A stretch of 64,000 nt of DNA from Paenibacillus amylolyticus (GCF_001570725.1 NZ_BCNV01000001.1:2108001-2172000); one strand, 5' to 3'. Counted from the first letter of the stretch, positions 33,980-45,250 are shown. Notes: generated by a model not told the origin, from the sequence alone. A program made the numbers and translations.

Positions 33980-35677
33980 GTGATGTGGAAACAAATACTG
34001 GACCATATACCTGACTGGGGTGCCTGGGCGGGCACCGTGTGCTTAACGTTAGTACCTTTTCTCATTATGGGCCTGTTTCGCCAGATCAAGCTTATGGATG
34101 CGCGGCTGGGCCAACGAAAGCAGAGAATGGAGAGTCCTCCCGCTGCAGAAGAACAGTCGGGTGACCCTAGTCCTGTTCCAACGGTCACAGATGATAAAGC
34201 CTTATTATATACAGATGAACTTGTGACCAACATGAATCGCTTCAAACAGGTTGCACTGGATATGGATGATATTAATGAACGAACATTTTATCTAAGCAAC
34301 CTGGATTGTCGTGCAGTCTTGTATTTTGTCGATGGTTTGACCGATAAGATGGCGCTGGATCATAACGTGCTGAAACCGATGTTGGAGTGGGGAAACACGC
34401 CACTTGAGCATGAGAAGTTAACTCCTGAACAGCTGGTATATTTACTGGATCAGCAGCTGTTGCTGGTATCTGAAACAGAATTTGTGAAGGAGGTCACTCC
34501 GAGCTTGCGCAAGGTCCTGTTTGGCTCCGTAATCCTTTTGCTGGATGGGGTTCAAGGGGCGCTAATTCTGGGAACGCCAAAGGGGAAATCAAGATCGATC
34601 GAGGAGCCAGTATCGGAATCGGTTCTTCGGGGGCCAAGGATTGGCTTCACGGAAGTGCTCAGTGACAATACGGCCATGCTGCGCAGACACGGGGAAACCA
34701 ATGAACTTGCAATGGTCTCCTGCAAAGTGGGAAGCAGAGTCGAGAAGCAACTGATGATCGTCTATTTTCGGGATATTGCCAATCATGAACTGGTCGACGA
34801 AGTCAAACGACGTGTGCGCGCAATTGATGTAGATGAAGTACTGGAGTCCGGTTATGTGGAGCAGTTAATTGAAGATAATTTCCTTAGCCCTTTTGCCCAG
34901 ATTCAAAATACAGAACGACCGGACAGGGTCATGGGGGCCTTATTGGAAGGGAGAGTCGCGATCCTGCTGGACGGGTCACCTTACGCCTTGTTAATGCCGG
35001 TTACCTATGCCATGATGCTGCAATCACCCGAAGATTATTATGAACGCTGGATTCCCAGTTCGTTTATCCGCTTTTTACGCTTTGTAGCTACCCTGATTTC
35101 GCTATTTGCTCCGGCTATATACATTTCGTTTATCTCGTTTCATCCTGGACTGATTCCTACCAATTTGGTGATTTCAATCATTGGAACGAGGCAGGGCGTG
35201 CCTTTTTCCACGTTAATTGAAGCACTTATTATGGAACTTGCGATTGAGATTTTGCGGGAGGCGGGATTACGTTTGCCGAAGCCTATCGGCCCAGCCATGG
35301 GGATCGTTGGTGGTCTCATCGTTGGACAAGCTGCGGTGGATGCCGGTATTGTAAGTCCCATACTGGTCATCGTTGTTGCAGTGACGGCGATATCTTCTTT
35401 TGCCACGCCAATGTACAGTGCAGGTATTGCCATGCGGTTATTACGGTTTCCCATCATGTTCACCGCTGCGATGTTCGGATTATATGGTGTGATCATGGCT
35501 TTTCTGTTCCTGGTCATCCATATGTTCAAATTAAAAAGTTTTGGCATTCCTTATGTAGGGATGGCTGCTCCACCTTCCATTAAGGAGTGGAAGGATTATT
35601 TGATTCGTGCTCCGATACAATTCATGCGGGAAAGACCAGGACTGTTGCAGACCAAAGACCGGAAACGCAAGAGTTAA
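33980..35677 (+). CDS. GerA-type spore germination receptor subunit A
   Basis: Inner-membrane germinant-receptor subunit of about 565 residues. An N-terminal hydrophobic segment (about 12-33) is unusual. It is followed by a cytoplasmic GerA domain (TNMNRFKQVALDMDDINERTFYLSNLDCRAVLYFVDGLTD...) and a C-terminal membrane part with about five helices, including RFLRFVATLISLFAPAIYISFISFHPGLIPTNL and GIVGGLIVGQAAVDAGIVSPILVIVVAVTAISSFATPMY, the strongest family signatures. I place the start at the GTG at 33980, ten bases after AAGGAG; an ATG follows directly at 33983. First gene of a complete A-B-C operon. Confidence 0.92.
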   Translation: MMWKQILDHIPDWGAWAGTVCLTLVPFLIMGLFRQIKLMDARLGQRKQRMESPPAAEEQSGDPSPVPTVTDDKALLYTDELVTNMNRFKQVALDMDDINERTFYLSNLDCRAVLYFVDGLTDKMALDHNVLKPMLEWGNTPLEHEKLTPEQLVYLLDQQLLLVSETEFVKEVTPSLRKVLFGSVILLLDGVQGALILGTPKGKSRSIEEPVSESVLRGPRIGFTEVLSDNTAMLRRHGETNELAMVSCKVGSRVEKQLMIVYFRDIANHELVDEVKRRVRAIDVDEVLESGYVEQLIEDNFLSPFAQIQNTERPDRVMGALLEGRVAILLDGSPYALLMPVTYAMMLQSPEDYYERWIPSSFIRFLRFVATLISLFAPAIYISFISFHPGLIPTNLVISIIGTRQGVPFSTLIEALIMELAIEILREAGLRLPKPIGPAMGIVGGLIVGQAAVDAGIVSPILVIVVAVTAISSFATPMYSAGIAMRLLRFPIMFTAAMFGLYGVIMAFLFLVIHMFKLKSFGIPYVGMAAPPSIKEWKDYLIRAPIQFMRERPGLLQTKDRKRKS

Positions 35678-35708
35678 CATGTAACACTTAGAATGAGGAG
35701 GGACCATA

Positions 35709-36806
35709 ATGGCATCCGGGCTGAATGAATCAGGCAAGCTTACAACATTACAGAGCATAAGTCTGATCATTGGTTTTATTGTTGGTGTGGAGCTTTTTAC
35801 GTTACCCAGAGAAGTCGTTCATGCTGTTAAAAGTGCAGATGCCTGGTTGTCCGTCATTCTCGGAGGATGTGTAACGTTACTTTTGGCGTGGATGATGATA
35901 AGGCTAGCCCGAAAATTTCCAGGGATGAACTTCTATGAATTCGTGCAACAGATTGTAGGTACATGGATTGGCAAGATGATTGGTTTGGTCGTGATAGTCT
36001 ATTACATTCATTTGGGAAGTTATGAAATGCGGGCGATGGAGGAAGTCACATCGTTTTTCCTACTTGAAGGTACACCATGGTGGGCCATTCAGGCCCTATT
36101 TGTCTGGATCTCCTTGTACTTGTGCATGGAGGGCACGGACGTGATCGCAAAAGTATGCCAGATCATTGTTCCGATCACGATCGTGATCTACCTCCTCATT
36201 TTATTACTTGGGGTGAAAAACTTTGACGTTAGCACCTTGCGTCCTTTTTTATCCAAAGGCATGTCTCCCGTCTTTCATGGCATGAGTACCACTACCTTGG
36301 CATTTAGCGGGAGCGAAATCATGTTATTTATATTAGCCAAAATGGAAAAACCCGAAAAAGCAGTTCGCATCATGGGATGGGGGCTTGGCGTAGCTATCGT
36401 GCTCTATACAACCGCTACTATTCTGTGCATCGGTGCATTCACTGCGGAGGGGGTTATGACTCGTGTATGGCCTTTTTTCGATCTCACACGCAGTGTTGAA
36501 GTAGATAATTTACCGTTGGAACGGTTCGAATCCTTACTCTTGTCAATCTGGGTACTAGAGATTTTCGCGACATTTAATATCGCTTTTTATTGTGCGGCAT
36601 TGGGATTATCCCATGTGACAAAGCTTTCTTATGCACGAAGTCTCTGTATTCTACTGCCCATCATGCTGATCGTATCTCGCGTCCCTCGGGATATCAACGA
36701 ACTATTCCAACTGGGGAGATATATTGGTAAAGCCAACCTCATTCTATTCTCCGGTTTGTCTCTGATCCTGCTACTCATTTCGCGCTGGAGGTCAAAGTCG
36801 ACATGA
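35709..36806 (+). CDS. GerA-type spore germination receptor subunit B
   Basis: Membrane protein of 365 residues with about ten helices, of the spore permease/APC superfamily, proposed to bind the germinant. The N-terminal QSISLIIGFIVGVELFTLPREVVHAVKSADAWLSVILGG is characteristic and parallels the orphan B subunit at 8.2-9.4 kb. AGGAGGG precedes the ATG. Its 3' end overlaps the C-subunit start by four bases. Confidence 0.92.
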   Translation: MASGLNESGKLTTLQSISLIIGFIVGVELFTLPREVVHAVKSADAWLSVILGGCVTLLLAWMMIRLARKFPGMNFYEFVQQIVGTWIGKMIGLVVIVYYIHLGSYEMRAMEEVTSFFLLEGTPWWAIQALFVWISLYLCMEGTDVIAKVCQIIVPITIVIYLLILLLGVKNFDVSTLRPFLSKGMSPVFHGMSTTTLAFSGSEIMLFILAKMEKPEKAVRIMGWGLGVAIVLYTTATILCIGAFTAEGVMTRVWPFFDLTRSVEVDNLPLERFESLLLSIWVLEIFATFNIAFYCAALGLSHVTKLSYARSLCILLPIMLIVSRVPRDINELFQLGRYIGKANLILFSGLSLILLLISRWRSKST

Positions 36807-37984
36807 TCTATTCCCGAAATGTTGCTCTGTTTATGTTGGTGGCAGCAGCAAGTATGTTAATGACCGGATGTTGGAGCAGCTCACCTATTGAAAAGCGGTA
36901 TCTGGAGGCAGGTATTGCCTACGATAAGATACAACCTGAAGAAAGAATTGCTTCTGAGCGCGTAGATTACCCTCAAAAACAAAAGATTCGGCGAACCGTG
37001 CAATATATTTTGCCTGAAGCAGGAGCTAAGTCTAACAACTCTCCAGGGAAAAAGTTTTATAACAAAGAGGAGATCGGGGACTCCATTATGGAGATGACGA
37101 GGGAGACGTATCTCACGAACCGATCACCAGCCGGTTTCCATCTAAAGACAATTGTGATCAGTTCCAAGCTACTGCAAGAGATTCCGATGCATGAGTTACT
37201 TGATTTTTATCTAGCCGATAATGATATTCGACTTAGTCTCCAGGTATATATGACGACAGGAACAGCTAGTGACGTCCTCAAGGAAAATGCATCCGGAGAG
37301 ATTCCTGCTTTTCTGCTCAAAGAGCTGTCCGGCAACCGCAAACGAATCTCCCGCCTCATCAAACCCGTTACACTTGCGAACCTGATCGGACCGCTAAAAT
37401 CGGAATCCAGCTATCTTCTGCCAAATGTCAGTGTGGAACAAGGTGCCTTAAAGATCAAAGGTGCGGGGGTAATGAAAGGCAACACGCAAAAGTACGGCGG
37501 ATACTTAAATGAATCCCATGTGGAAGGTTTGCAATGGATAAAAGGTGATATTTCAGGGGGCATATACAAGATCAAAGAACCTGAACTACAGCAGCAATTC
37601 GTATATGAGATCAAATCCGTCAAGAGCAAAATCAAGGCAACCGTGCACGGGGATGATATCTCGTTTCACGTTGACATGAAGTCGGAAGGGCGCCTGTCTG
37701 AAGTCTTTGCATCCAACATTAAGAAAAAGAATAATCGGTCGCTAGAACAGCATTCCGAAATCGTGGAAGCAGAGGTTAAAAAACTAGTAGAGAACACCAT
37801 GACCAAGTTAAAAAAAATGCATGTAGAGGTTGCAGGTCTGGGTAAAGCGCTGCGCATTCAGCATCCGGCCGTATGGGAAAAGGTCAAAGGAAATTGGGAT
37901 GACACATTCACCACAATTCCAGTGACCTTCAGTGTGAAGCTGCATATCGATGATTATGGAGCCTCTACCATGAGTATGGATTAA
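36803..37984 (+). CDS. GerA-type spore germination receptor subunit C (lipoprotein)
   Basis: Lipoprotein of 393 residues with a lipobox ending LMTGC (Cys23), so it is anchored on the outer face of the inner spore membrane. GerAC features include CWSSSPIEKRYLEAGIAYD at the N terminus, GFHLKTIVISSKLLQE and a C-terminal segment with KLVENTMTKLKKMHVEVAGLGKALRIQHPAVW. The ATG sits in an ATGA overlap with subunit B. It completes the operon and is followed by a terminator. Confidence 0.92.
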   Translation: MIYSRNVALFMLVAAASMLMTGCWSSSPIEKRYLEAGIAYDKIQPEERIASERVDYPQKQKIRRTVQYILPEAGAKSNNSPGKKFYNKEEIGDSIMEMTRETYLTNRSPAGFHLKTIVISSKLLQEIPMHELLDFYLADNDIRLSLQVYMTTGTASDVLKENASGEIPAFLLKELSGNRKRISRLIKPVTLANLIGPLKSESSYLLPNVSVEQGALKIKGAGVMKGNTQKYGGYLNESHVEGLQWIKGDISGGIYKIKEPELQQQFVYEIKSVKSKIKATVHGDDISFHVDMKSEGRLSEVFASNIKKKNNRSLEQHSEIVEAEVKKLVENTMTKLKKMHVEVAGLGKALRIQHPAVWEKVKGNWDDTFTTIPVTFSVKLHIDDYGASTMSMD

Positions 37985-37987
37985 GTT

Positions 37988-38020
37988 GGAGGCAGTGGCA
38001 CAAGTCCGCTGGCCTCCTTA
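37988..38020. terminator. Hairpin terminator after the ger operon
   Basis: GGAGGC (37988-37993) pairs with GCCTCC (38012-38017), extended by AGTGG/CCGCT, with TTATT after it. It lies between convergent genes. Confidence 0.7.
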
Positions 38021-38045
38021 TTCTGATTGGATTGAGGAATTAGTG

Positions 38046-38648
38046 TTATCTAAGCATTTTTTGCATAAATATCACTTTTTTGAAGCCGGCCTTGGCAGTA
38101 AATGGGCCGGATTTCAGTTCTTTTTTGGTTTTATAACCGAACCGCTCATATAATTTTTGTGCCGAAGGGTTCGTATCCACGACCTCTAGATTGATTGTAG
38201 TAATTTGCTTATTGATTGCGACTTGTTCCAACTTACTTAATAGCAATTTACCTATTCCATGACCACGAGCTTCTTCAGATACGGCAATAGGGTCGATATG
38301 CAATACATGTTCATGATACAAATGAAATTTTAAATAAAACGCATAACATAAAAATCGCCAAGTCGCTACAAATGGGGAGTACACTTTCCGAAATGCTGCA
38401 TAATTGGCAGGTGTGAACGCTTTTTTTCCTATATTGTAACCGAGAAATCCGACCACTTCTTCATTTCTTAATGCATATATGCCTTGTTCAAATTGAATAG
38501 ACTGAGATAATAGCTTAATTGCTTTTTCTTTTGTTTTTGCATAAAACCACAGATGTGTTACTTTCAATGGAAAAGCTTCGTAAAATAAATGAGCAACTTG
38601 TTCTTGTTGTTGTGCATTAAGCTGCTGTGTGATTTGAATTTGGTTCAT
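38046..38648 (-). CDS. GNAT-family N-acetyltransferase
   Basis: Protein of 200 residues with the acetyl-CoA motif A (LHIDPIAVSEEARGHGIGKLLLSKLEQVA; the R/Q-x-x-G-x-G/A loop reads ARGHGIG). NLEVVDTNPSAQKLYERFGYKTKKE follows. The N-terminal half has a helix-rich substrate region. GGGGAG lies six bases before the ATG. Monocistronic; substrate unknown. Confidence 0.87.
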   Translation of the reverse strand: MNQIQITQQLNAQQQEQVAHLFYEAFPLKVTHLWFYAKTKEKAIKLLSQSIQFEQGIYALRNEEVVGFLGYNIGKKAFTPANYAAFRKVYSPFVATWRFLCYAFYLKFHLYHEHVLHIDPIAVSEEARGHGIGKLLLSKLEQVAINKQITTINLEVVDTNPSAQKLYERFGYKTKKELKSGPFTAKAGFKKVIFMQKMLR

Positions 38649-38830
38649 GGATATCTCCCCAATCCTTAATTAAGAGTTAGTTGATGCTCTATCATTCATT
38701 TTCCTAAAATGCAGTAACGTGAACAATTCACATTTCTTTGCGTTGTGGGTACATTTCTTAGATTTCTTCGTATGTTGCTCGAATGTTGCTTGGGATTCGT
38801 TGAATTGGAGTGAAAGGAGGAGCTAACAAG

Positions 38831-40991
<2,161 letters not shown>

Positions 40992-41005
40992 AATGTTCCA
41001 ATTAA

Positions 41006-41060
41006 AAGTCGCTAATTTAGCGGCTTTTTTTGTTTTTGTTTTTGTTTTTGTTTTTGTTTT
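41006..41060 (+). terminator. Terminator followed by a TTTTTG microsatellite
   Basis: AGTCGCT (41007-41013) pairs with AGCGGCT (41019-41025), followed by seven Ts. The tail continues into about five or six tandem TTTTTG units up to 41060, a slippage-prone tract. Near-identical hairpins occur at 45220 and 47809. Confidence 0.82.
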
Positions 41061-41178
41061 AATGGTACGTCAAAGTAAACCATAATATAAATGTTCACTT
41101 ATTATTTTATGTTGAAATTTTGGAAGGATTTAACGTATATTTAGATCTGATCTTTATGTTATAGACAGAGGTGATTGA

Positions 41179-42417
41179 TTGAGCACATCAAAAAAGCGCA
41201 TCCAATTAATAGATGGACTGCGCGGATTCAGTCTAGTCGGCATCGTGCTGGCAAATATGCTGGCTTTCCAATACGGAATGTTCGGCCAGAGTAAACCCCA
41301 ACTGTTCGGGATCGGCGGTGCAGACCAAGCTTTTCTCTCGTTCCTGCTTATCACGGTGGTGGGCAGTTTTATGCCGATTTTTGCATTTATGTTCGGCTTT
41401 GGCATGATTAAGCTATCGGAAAGCCTAAAATCACGAGATTTACGACCAAAGTGTCATCTGGCTCGACGTTTTCTACTGCTGTTTGGTATCGGATTGCTGC
41501 ACATCATCTATCTGTGGGAAGGGGATATCCTGGCGTTTTACGGTGTACTGGGTTTCTTCCTGCTGATGTTTCTTAATCGGAAGCCCAAAACATTGCTTAT
41601 ATGGGCGTTAATACTACTCGCTGGAGCAGGGCTTCTAGGTCTACCGGCATCCAATCCAACGAACCCGCTGGCTTTTGAATCCACGAATATGGAGAACTAC
41701 ATCATTCAAAGTCAGGATGTATACGGCAGCGGCAGCTACGCGGAGATCAGGGATTTCAGCAATAACGGTGATCCATTCGGTGGGGATTTAGAGGTGTCAT
41801 ACGCCCTCATAGCCTTGGTGCTGGCCCCACTTATGACGATACCGATGTTCCTGCTCGGTATGCATGCTGCAAGAATTGGTACGTTTAACGACCCTCAGGC
41901 AATGCGAAATATGTATCTTCGTCGTGTCTCGTTTTTGATTCCAGTTGGTTTGATGCTCAAAGCATATGGCGTACTGGCACCACAATTTGGTGCGGAAGGA
42001 TGGCCCGGAATCGGAATCAGGGAAACGCTTGGAGGAACGTTGCTTGCACTCGGATACATTTACGCATTTGCGCTGTTGTATGCGGGAAGCCACCGTTCCA
42101 GCCTGATGGGCAGGTTCGAGGCGGTTGGCCGTCTCTCGCTGACGAACTACCTTATGCAGAGCGTAATCTGTACGACCATCTTTTATGGATACGGCCTCGG
42201 ACTGTTTGGTCGTGCTGGCGTGTTCATCGGAGCAATTATTGCGCTTGCTGTATACGGCATTCAATTGTGGCTTAGTCCACTATATCTTAAGAAATTCAGC
42301 ACTGGACCGGTCGAGTATGTTCTACGGATTTGGACATATCTGTCCTGGAAGGGTCAGCCAAGAAAGAAGAAAAGATTGAACTCGAATGTGCAAGAAAACG
42401 CGCCTGGTGTCCAGTGA
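41179..42417 (+). CDS. DUF418 (YeiB/YrkO-like) membrane protein
   Basis: Integral membrane protein of 412 residues with about ten helices. The N terminus RIQLIDGLRGFSLVGIVLANMLAFQYG is the heparan-alpha-glucosaminide acetyltransferase-like start of the family, and the C-terminal GRLSLTNYLMQSVICTTIFYGYGLGLFGR is the DUF418 signature. A TTG start at 41179 with AGAGGTGA upstream fits. Function is unknown in most members; acyl-group transfer across the membrane is suspected. Monocistronic. Confidence 0.85.
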   Translation: MSTSKKRIQLIDGLRGFSLVGIVLANMLAFQYGMFGQSKPQLFGIGGADQAFLSFLLITVVGSFMPIFAFMFGFGMIKLSESLKSRDLRPKCHLARRFLLLFGIGLLHIIYLWEGDILAFYGVLGFFLLMFLNRKPKTLLIWALILLAGAGLLGLPASNPTNPLAFESTNMENYIIQSQDVYGSGSYAEIRDFSNNGDPFGGDLEVSYALIALVLAPLMTIPMFLLGMHAARIGTFNDPQAMRNMYLRRVSFLIPVGLMLKAYGVLAPQFGAEGWPGIGIRETLGGTLLALGYIYAFALLYAGSHRSSLMGRFEAVGRLSLTNYLMQSVICTTIFYGYGLGLFGRAGVFIGAIIALAVYGIQLWLSPLYLKKFSTGPVEYVLRIWTYLSWKGQPRKKKRLNSNVQENAPGVQ

Positions 42418-42443
42418 ACTTAAAGCTTTGCTGCAAATGTACA

Positions 42444-42478
42444 AAGAAGCCCGTTCTGATGAAATAAAGGGCTTCTTA
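42444..42478 (+). terminator. Hairpin terminator after DUF418, and gap to 42811
   Basis: AAGAAGCCC pairs with GGGCTTCTT (about 42444-42452 and 42469-42477), with a weak TTAAT tail. The remaining gap to 42811 is AT-rich; I see no gene and no convincing promoter in it. Confidence 0.6.
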
Positions 42479-42811
42479 ATGCCGTATTGATTACTTCCCT
42501 AAACTTAAAGCATGACACGTATTTCTTCACTTATTTTCAACGTTAGTTAAGAATAAGTTAATTGTTTTAGCTTGGAGAATTACCATAATTAATTTTGTGT
42601 GCTTATATTACCTTTATTTGTTATGCTTACTGAAGAAATAAGAAATCCCCCTAATGTTTCCTAATAAAATTAGTAATTATTTATAGATTCAACATATCAA
42701 CTTTAATACATAAGTTAACTATTATAGTACGGACAGCGTTAAGGTATACGAAATAAACGATGCAGCGTATATCTCCGACTGTTTCCACTCGGACTTGAAA
42801 GGATCGTTATT

Positions 42812-43024
42812 GTGCTGAAAATTATTAATTTTCTTCTTTTCTTGCTGATCATTTGGGTACTAATTCTGTATCCTTTTCGTTTAGCTTGGTTTGAAGGCTT
42901 AAAGCAGATTCCTGCAGATCTTCATGGTGTTTATTTACTTTTCTTGTTCTTTGGATATCTAATCTGTTCATCTGGTATGGGACTTATTGTTGGCAAGATG
43001 TTTTTTAAACGAAAAGAACAGTAA
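42812..43024 (+). CDS. Small two-helix membrane protein
   Basis: 70 residues with a hydrophobic N-terminal helix (about 4-22) and a second helix (about 40-63), then a basic tail FFKRKEQ. GTG start with AAAGGA eight to nine bases upstream. It is followed after a few bases by a DUF7674-like gene, so the two are probably one transcript. I do not recognise a family. Confidence 0.6.
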   Translation: MLKIINFLLFLLIIWVLILYPFRLAWFEGLKQIPADLHGVYLLFLFFGYLICSSGMGLIVGKMFFKRKEQ

Positions 43025-43038
43025 TTATGGAGGTTGGA

Positions 43039-43410
43039 ATGGATAGTGACATTTTAATCAATCAATTCTTAAAACTTTTTCCTGAATTCCACGATTGTTA
43101 TATCGAACATTTGAATTTAAATCAAGAGTTTCTAGGACATGTGTTTTTTGGTGATGAAGTGGCTACTTATGTTGAAGGATTGCTTCGTGAAAATGATGAC
43201 ACAGAACTAATTGAGAAGTTTTTCAATTTTTTTGAATGGATGGCAACTCAAGCGAGCCTTTATATTGTACAAGTGTTATCTACTACAATATTGTATGATC
43301 TAGGTGGACACACAGATATTTTACAAAAAGCTCAAAGTTATATGAAGCCACATACTCAAAGACTCTCTCAAGAAATAGAAGATTTGCACTCAGGGAAATA
43401 TTTTTCATAG
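43039..43410 (+). CDS. DUF7674-like hypothetical protein
   Basis: Acidic cytoplasmic protein of 123 residues. LFPEFHDCYIEHLNLNQEFLGHVFFGDEVATYVEGLL and ILYDLGGHTDILQKAQSYMKPHTQRLSQEIEDL resemble the DUF7674 family, whose members often occur near polymorphic toxin or immunity loci. GGAGG lies five bases before the ATG at 43039, so I prefer it to the in-frame ATG at 43027. The codon usage is AT-rich compared with flanking metabolic genes. Function unknown. Confidence 0.6.
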   Translation: MDSDILINQFLKLFPEFHDCYIEHLNLNQEFLGHVFFGDEVATYVEGLLRENDDTELIEKFFNFFEWMATQASLYIVQVLSTTILYDLGGHTDILQKAQSYMKPHTQRLSQEIEDLHSGKYFS

Positions 43411-43464
43411 ATTAATGTGCAGAAGATCAGGTTGAATTTTTCACAGTGATAAGGGGGATTCTGC

Positions 43465-43896
43465 ATGTCCGTTTCAATATCTATTGAAATCAGTTTATCA
43501 AAGCAAATCTCAAGAATGGATATTCTTCACAAACTAGAAGAGTTTGGTTGGTCATATAACGATCAAGGAAAAGTAACTTTTCTACCTGTTGGGGATGAGG
43601 ATGACTTTGATTGGCAGCACAAAGATATTCCTATAGACGAGTTACTAAAAATTCTAGCTATAAAGGATAATCAAGGAGAATTAATTGGAGTGGCTATGAC
43701 TTGGAAGGATACAAATATAGGGGGCACTTTTTTAATTAAAGAGAACGGCACCATACTGATAAGCCCTGATATCAATCGAAAAGTCCTTGATGTAGAAAGT
43801 TATATTAAAGTTACTGATATAAATTGGTATACAACTAAACTAGTACCTATATTTGGTCCATTGTTTCAGTCGATTTCTTATGGAGAACATGTGTAA
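43465..43896 (+). CDS. Hypothetical protein, possible immunity-type
   Basis: 143 residues, acidic, without signal or membrane segment (ISRMDILHKLEEFGWSYNDQGKVTFLPVGDEDDFDWQHKDIPIDELLKIL...). An AAGGGGG site lies upstream. It is the third gene in a small AT-rich cluster after a DUF7674-like gene. Size, acidity and context resemble orphan immunity proteins of contact-dependent toxins, but no toxin gene is present in the window. I do not recognise a named family. Confidence 0.55.
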   Translation: MSVSISIEISLSKQISRMDILHKLEEFGWSYNDQGKVTFLPVGDEDDFDWQHKDIPIDELLKILAIKDNQGELIGVAMTWKDTNIGGTFLIKENGTILISPDINRKVLDVESYIKVTDINWYTTKLVPIFGPLFQSISYGEHV

Positions 43897-43989
43897 TTTT
43901 TTATAAGATATTAAAGTACTCCCTTGGAGCATACGGGAATAACCTAAACTAAGAAGGATTCCCCGCAGGGATTCATGTCTGATCTAAAG

Positions 43990-44027
43990 AGAAGAAGGAG
44001 CATCGAAATGCCCCTTCTTTTTTCAAC
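43990..44027. terminator. Bidirectional rho-independent terminator
   Basis: GAAGAAGG and GCAT pair with ATGC and CCTTCTT across a three-base loop, followed by six Ts. It separates the small-gene cluster from the convergent MerR gene. Confidence 0.8.
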
Positions 44028-44038
44028 TTTTTTTCAAC

Positions 44039-44440
44039 TTATTCTAATGCTACATTGCCATTACGTTGACTTTGTTTTTCCACATACTTTTCTTCAAGAT
44101 CGTCGAAGTAATCGAGTTTTTGGGCTATTTTTTTAAAAGCTTTGTCTAATTTATGTTGCTCTTCCATTAATTTAGCTTTGTGTTCTAAAATAATCTCTTT
44201 TCTTGCTTGAATAGTCCAATCTCCCTCCTGAGTAAGCTCAACGATCTTTCGCAAATCTGCAATAGATATATTCGTAATCCGCAAGCAAGTAATCAGATCC
44301 AACCAACTTAAGTCCCCTTCGTTAAAAACTCTTCTTCCACCTTGATCACGTTCAACGAACGGCAGTAATCCTTCTTGTTCATAATACCGTATCGTATGAG
44401 CTTCAATTCCCAATTTCTCAGCGGCTTCCTTGATATACAT
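44039..44440 (-). CDS. MerR-family transcriptional regulator
   Basis: 133 residues: an N-terminal winged HTH (MYIKEAAEKLGIEAHTIRYYEQEGLLPFVERDQGGRRVFNEGDLSWLDLI) and a C-terminal coiled coil rich in Lys and Glu. No metal-binding cysteines, so it is of the multidrug/stress-sensing rather than metal-sensing type. GGGAGG lies six bases before the ATG. It is divergent from a sugar O-acetyltransferase gene whose promoter has MerR-type geometry. Confidence 0.87.
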   Translation of the reverse strand: MYIKEAAEKLGIEAHTIRYYEQEGLLPFVERDQGGRRVFNEGDLSWLDLITCLRITNISIADLRKIVELTQEGDWTIQARKEIILEHKAKLMEEQHKLDKAFKKIAQKLDYFDDLEEKYVEKQSQRNGNVALE

Positions 44441-44544
44441 AATCGTCCTCCCAGGATGGTGCTAAATATCTCTTCAAACGAATCGTTCTTCTGAGACACT
44501 CTAACGGATAAAGAGTTAATGAAGCAAGTTTATATAAAAATCAA

Positions 44545-44575
44545 TTGACTTAAAGTGCACTTTAATTTGTATCCT
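44545..44575 (+). promoter_or_regulatory. MerR-type promoter of the O-acetyltransferase gene
   Basis: TTGACT (44545-44550) and TATCCT (44570-44575) are separated by 19 bases. The spacer carries the perfect 14-base palindrome TAAAGTGCACTTTA (44551-44564). Overlong spacers with a central dyad are the hallmark of promoters activated by MerR proteins through DNA twisting. The divergent MerR protein is the likely activator. Confidence 0.72.
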
Positions 44576-44620
44576 GAATTTAGAAATAAGTGAGTTAAAC
44601 AGTCCAAGAGGAGAATCGAT

Positions 44621-45181
44621 ATGAAAACAGAAATGGATAAATATCTTGCTGGGGAAGCGTTTTGCTTTTTAGATCCAGAGATTGCTTCACTGAAAGAAAA
44701 TGCAACTCGTCTATGTAAAAAATTCAATGAAATTGATACTGTAAATATCCAGGAACAACAAGAAGTAATCCGCAGATTATTTGGTTCATGTGGTACTAAA
44801 GTTTATATGCAGCCACCGTTCAATTGCGATGTGGGTAAGAATATTCATGTGGGGGAAGATTTTCTGACCAATTACAACGTTACAATTCTTGATGTCGACA
44901 CAGTAACGATTGGGGATTATTGCATGATAGGCCCTAACACTACGATCTCTACAGTAAATCATCCGATGACAGCCAAAGGAAGAAGAGAGAAGTTGTCCAT
45001 TACGAAACCCGTTACGATTGGTGATGATGTTTGGATCGGAGCGAACTGTGTGATTCTACCAGGCGTAACGATAGGAAACAATGTAATTGTTGCTGCGGGG
45101 GCTGTTGTATCCAAGGATGTCCCTGATCATTGTGTTGTTGGGGGTGTACCTGCCAAAGTAATCAAAGAGCTTGAATCGTAG
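44621..45181 (+). CDS. Maltose/galactoside O-acetyltransferase-like (left-handed beta-helix)
   Basis: Acetyl-CoA-dependent sugar O-acetyltransferase of 186 residues. An N-terminal helical cap ([17 protein letters not shown]...) is followed by hexapeptide repeats and the catalytic His in STVNHP. The C-terminal coil is [51 protein letters not shown] precedes the ATG. It is expressed from the MerR-type promoter and ends at a terminator. Maa and LacA are the closest well-known relatives; the acceptor sugar is unknown. Confidence 0.9.
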   Translation: MKTEMDKYLAGEAFCFLDPEIASLKENATRLCKKFNEIDTVNIQEQQEVIRRLFGSCGTKVYMQPPFNCDVGKNIHVGEDFLTNYNVTILDVDTVTIGDYCMIGPNTTISTVNHPMTAKGRREKLSITKPVTIGDDVWIGANCVILPGVTIGNNVIVAAGAVVSKDVPDHCVVGGVPAKVIKELES

Positions 45182-45219
45182 GTCATCACCAGTCACGGGA
45201 CAAGAACATAGTATCATTC

Positions 45220-45250
45220 AAGTCGCTATTCAAGCGGCTTTTTTTGTTTT
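45220..45250 (+). terminator. Rho-independent terminator
   Basis: AGTCGCT (45221-45227) pairs with AGCGGCT (45233-45239), then seven Ts. Same hairpin arms as those at 41006 and 47809. Confidence 0.82.

Noticed and set aside
41797..42264. 155-codon minus-strand frame antisense to the DUF418 gene
   Set aside because: Shadow of a real coding sequence; polar, low-complexity translation and no ribosome binding site.
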